Shown in pieces: positions 6,270-6,350 of a DNA stretch of 6,350 nt. Where the stretch lies: positions 1 to 6,350 of the forward strand of contig DPWC01000093.1 in assembly GCA_003529305.1 (NCBI GenBank). Reading direction: 5' to 3'. The position numbers were made by a program, and so were the translations under genes. The notes under the pieces were generated by a model, which saw only the letters and a list, made by a program, of their open reading frames with translations, was not told the DNA's origin and ran no database searches. Each line of letters begins with the position of its first letter. Position 1 is the stretch's first letter. The DNA comes from Actinomycetota bacterium (GTDB taxonomy: Bacteria; Actinomycetota; Actinomycetes; UBA12327).

Positions 6270-6275
6270 GGGGGA
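6270..6275 (+). promoter_or_regulatory. Ribosome binding site for the 3'-truncated gene
   Basis: GGGGGA lies 6 bases before the GTG at 6282, a normal Shine-Dalgarno distance. It is the main reason to place a start codon there. Confidence 0.4.
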
Positions 6276-6281
6276 CTCTCG

Positions 6282-6350
6282 GTGACCGGCGATGTGACGG
6301 CAGCATCCGTTGGCGAAATGAGTTTCCCTGGCGAGTCATCTATCTCCTCT
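6282..6350 (+). CDS. Start of an unidentified gene, 3' truncated
   Basis: From GTG 6282 the frame is open for 23 codons to the window's end. The peptide begins Met-Thr-Gly-Asp-Val-Thr-Ala-Ala-Ser-Val-Gly-Glu and continues with a Ser/Gly/Glu-rich stretch. A stop at 6240-6242 closes the frame upstream, and a purine-rich ribosome binding site precedes the start. An in-frame ATG at 6318 is an alternative start. The sequence is too short to assign to a family; no membrane segment or signal peptide can be seen in these residues. The 300-bp GC-poorer gap before it suggests that it is not part of the upstream operon. Confidence 0.4.
   Translation, partial: MTGDVTAASVGEMSFPGESSISS

Larger units (their letters stand above)
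5982..6281 (+). other. 300-bp non-coding region after the operon
   Basis: No reading frame on either strand here looks like a gene. Stop codons are frequent and the base composition is clearly less GC-rich than the genes (hand count 27 of 60 at 6181-6240). It holds a perfect palindrome at 6080-6091, a weak hairpin with a 4-bp stem and 4-base loop (6174-6185), and a possible promoter before the partial gene at 6282. No classical hairpin plus T-run terminator was found after the MDR gene, so the operon's end is not marked by an intrinsic terminator that I can recognise. Confidence 0.6.

Noticed and set aside
1..6350. Mobile elements, CRISPR arrays, tRNA or rRNA genes
   Set aside because: I saw no transposase or integrase, no regularly spaced direct repeats, no terminal inverted repeats, and no recognisable tRNA or rRNA segments on either strand.

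Overview
The window looks like chromosome from a moderately to highly GC-rich actinobacterium. The evidence is strong G/C preference at third codon positions, use of both GTG and ATG starts, very tight gene packing with ATGA/TGATG junctions, and protein families (paired small MaoC-like hydratases, an Ltp-type thiolase-fold protein with a DUF35 partner) that are abundant in actinobacterial acyl-CoA catabolism. The genus cannot be named from this sequence alone.

Layout: seven genes on the plus strand fill bases 3-5981 and look like one transcription unit. They are (1) an MmgE/PrpD-family protein whose 5' end lies outside the window; (2) after a 65-bp gap, a 403-residue protein that I read as three RidA/YjgF domains in tandem; (3) a FAS1-like/MaoC-N hot-dog subunit; (4) a second hot-dog subunit carrying the hydratase Asp/His pair; (5) an Ltp-type, SCP2-thiolase-like protein without the nucleophilic cysteine; (6) a DUF35 zinc-ribbon/OB protein; and (7) a zinc-less medium-chain dehydrogenase/reductase (MDR). 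From gene 2 to gene 7 all junctions are overlaps or gaps of at most 5 bp. Downstream, bases 5982-6281 hold no convincing gene and are visibly poorer in GC (hand count 27/60 at 6181-6240, against 41/60 at 2401-2460). They contain a 12-bp perfect palindrome and a possible promoter. A further reading frame probably begins at 6282 and runs off the end.

How the genes may work together: genes 3-6 match the logic of the mycobacterial cholesterol side-chain module, where ChsH1-ChsH2 (MaoC-type hydratase) and Ltp2-DUF35 (retro-aldolase) act in sequence. By analogy, the two MaoC subunits would hydrate an alpha,beta-unsaturated acyl-CoA, and the thiolase-fold/DUF35 complex would then cleave the 3-hydroxyacyl-CoA (retro-aldol) or act as an atypical thiolase. 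The MDR protein would carry out a redox step on a substrate or product. The PrpD-like protein and the triple RidA protein do not belong to the known steroid module. Their presence suggests a different substrate, possibly a branched or polycarboxylic acid. No acyl-CoA ligase, acyl-CoA dehydrogenase, transporter or regulator is in the window, so the substrate stays unknown. The most unusual items are the triple RidA protein without the usual catalytic arginine in any domain, and the mixed active site of the thiolase-like protein.
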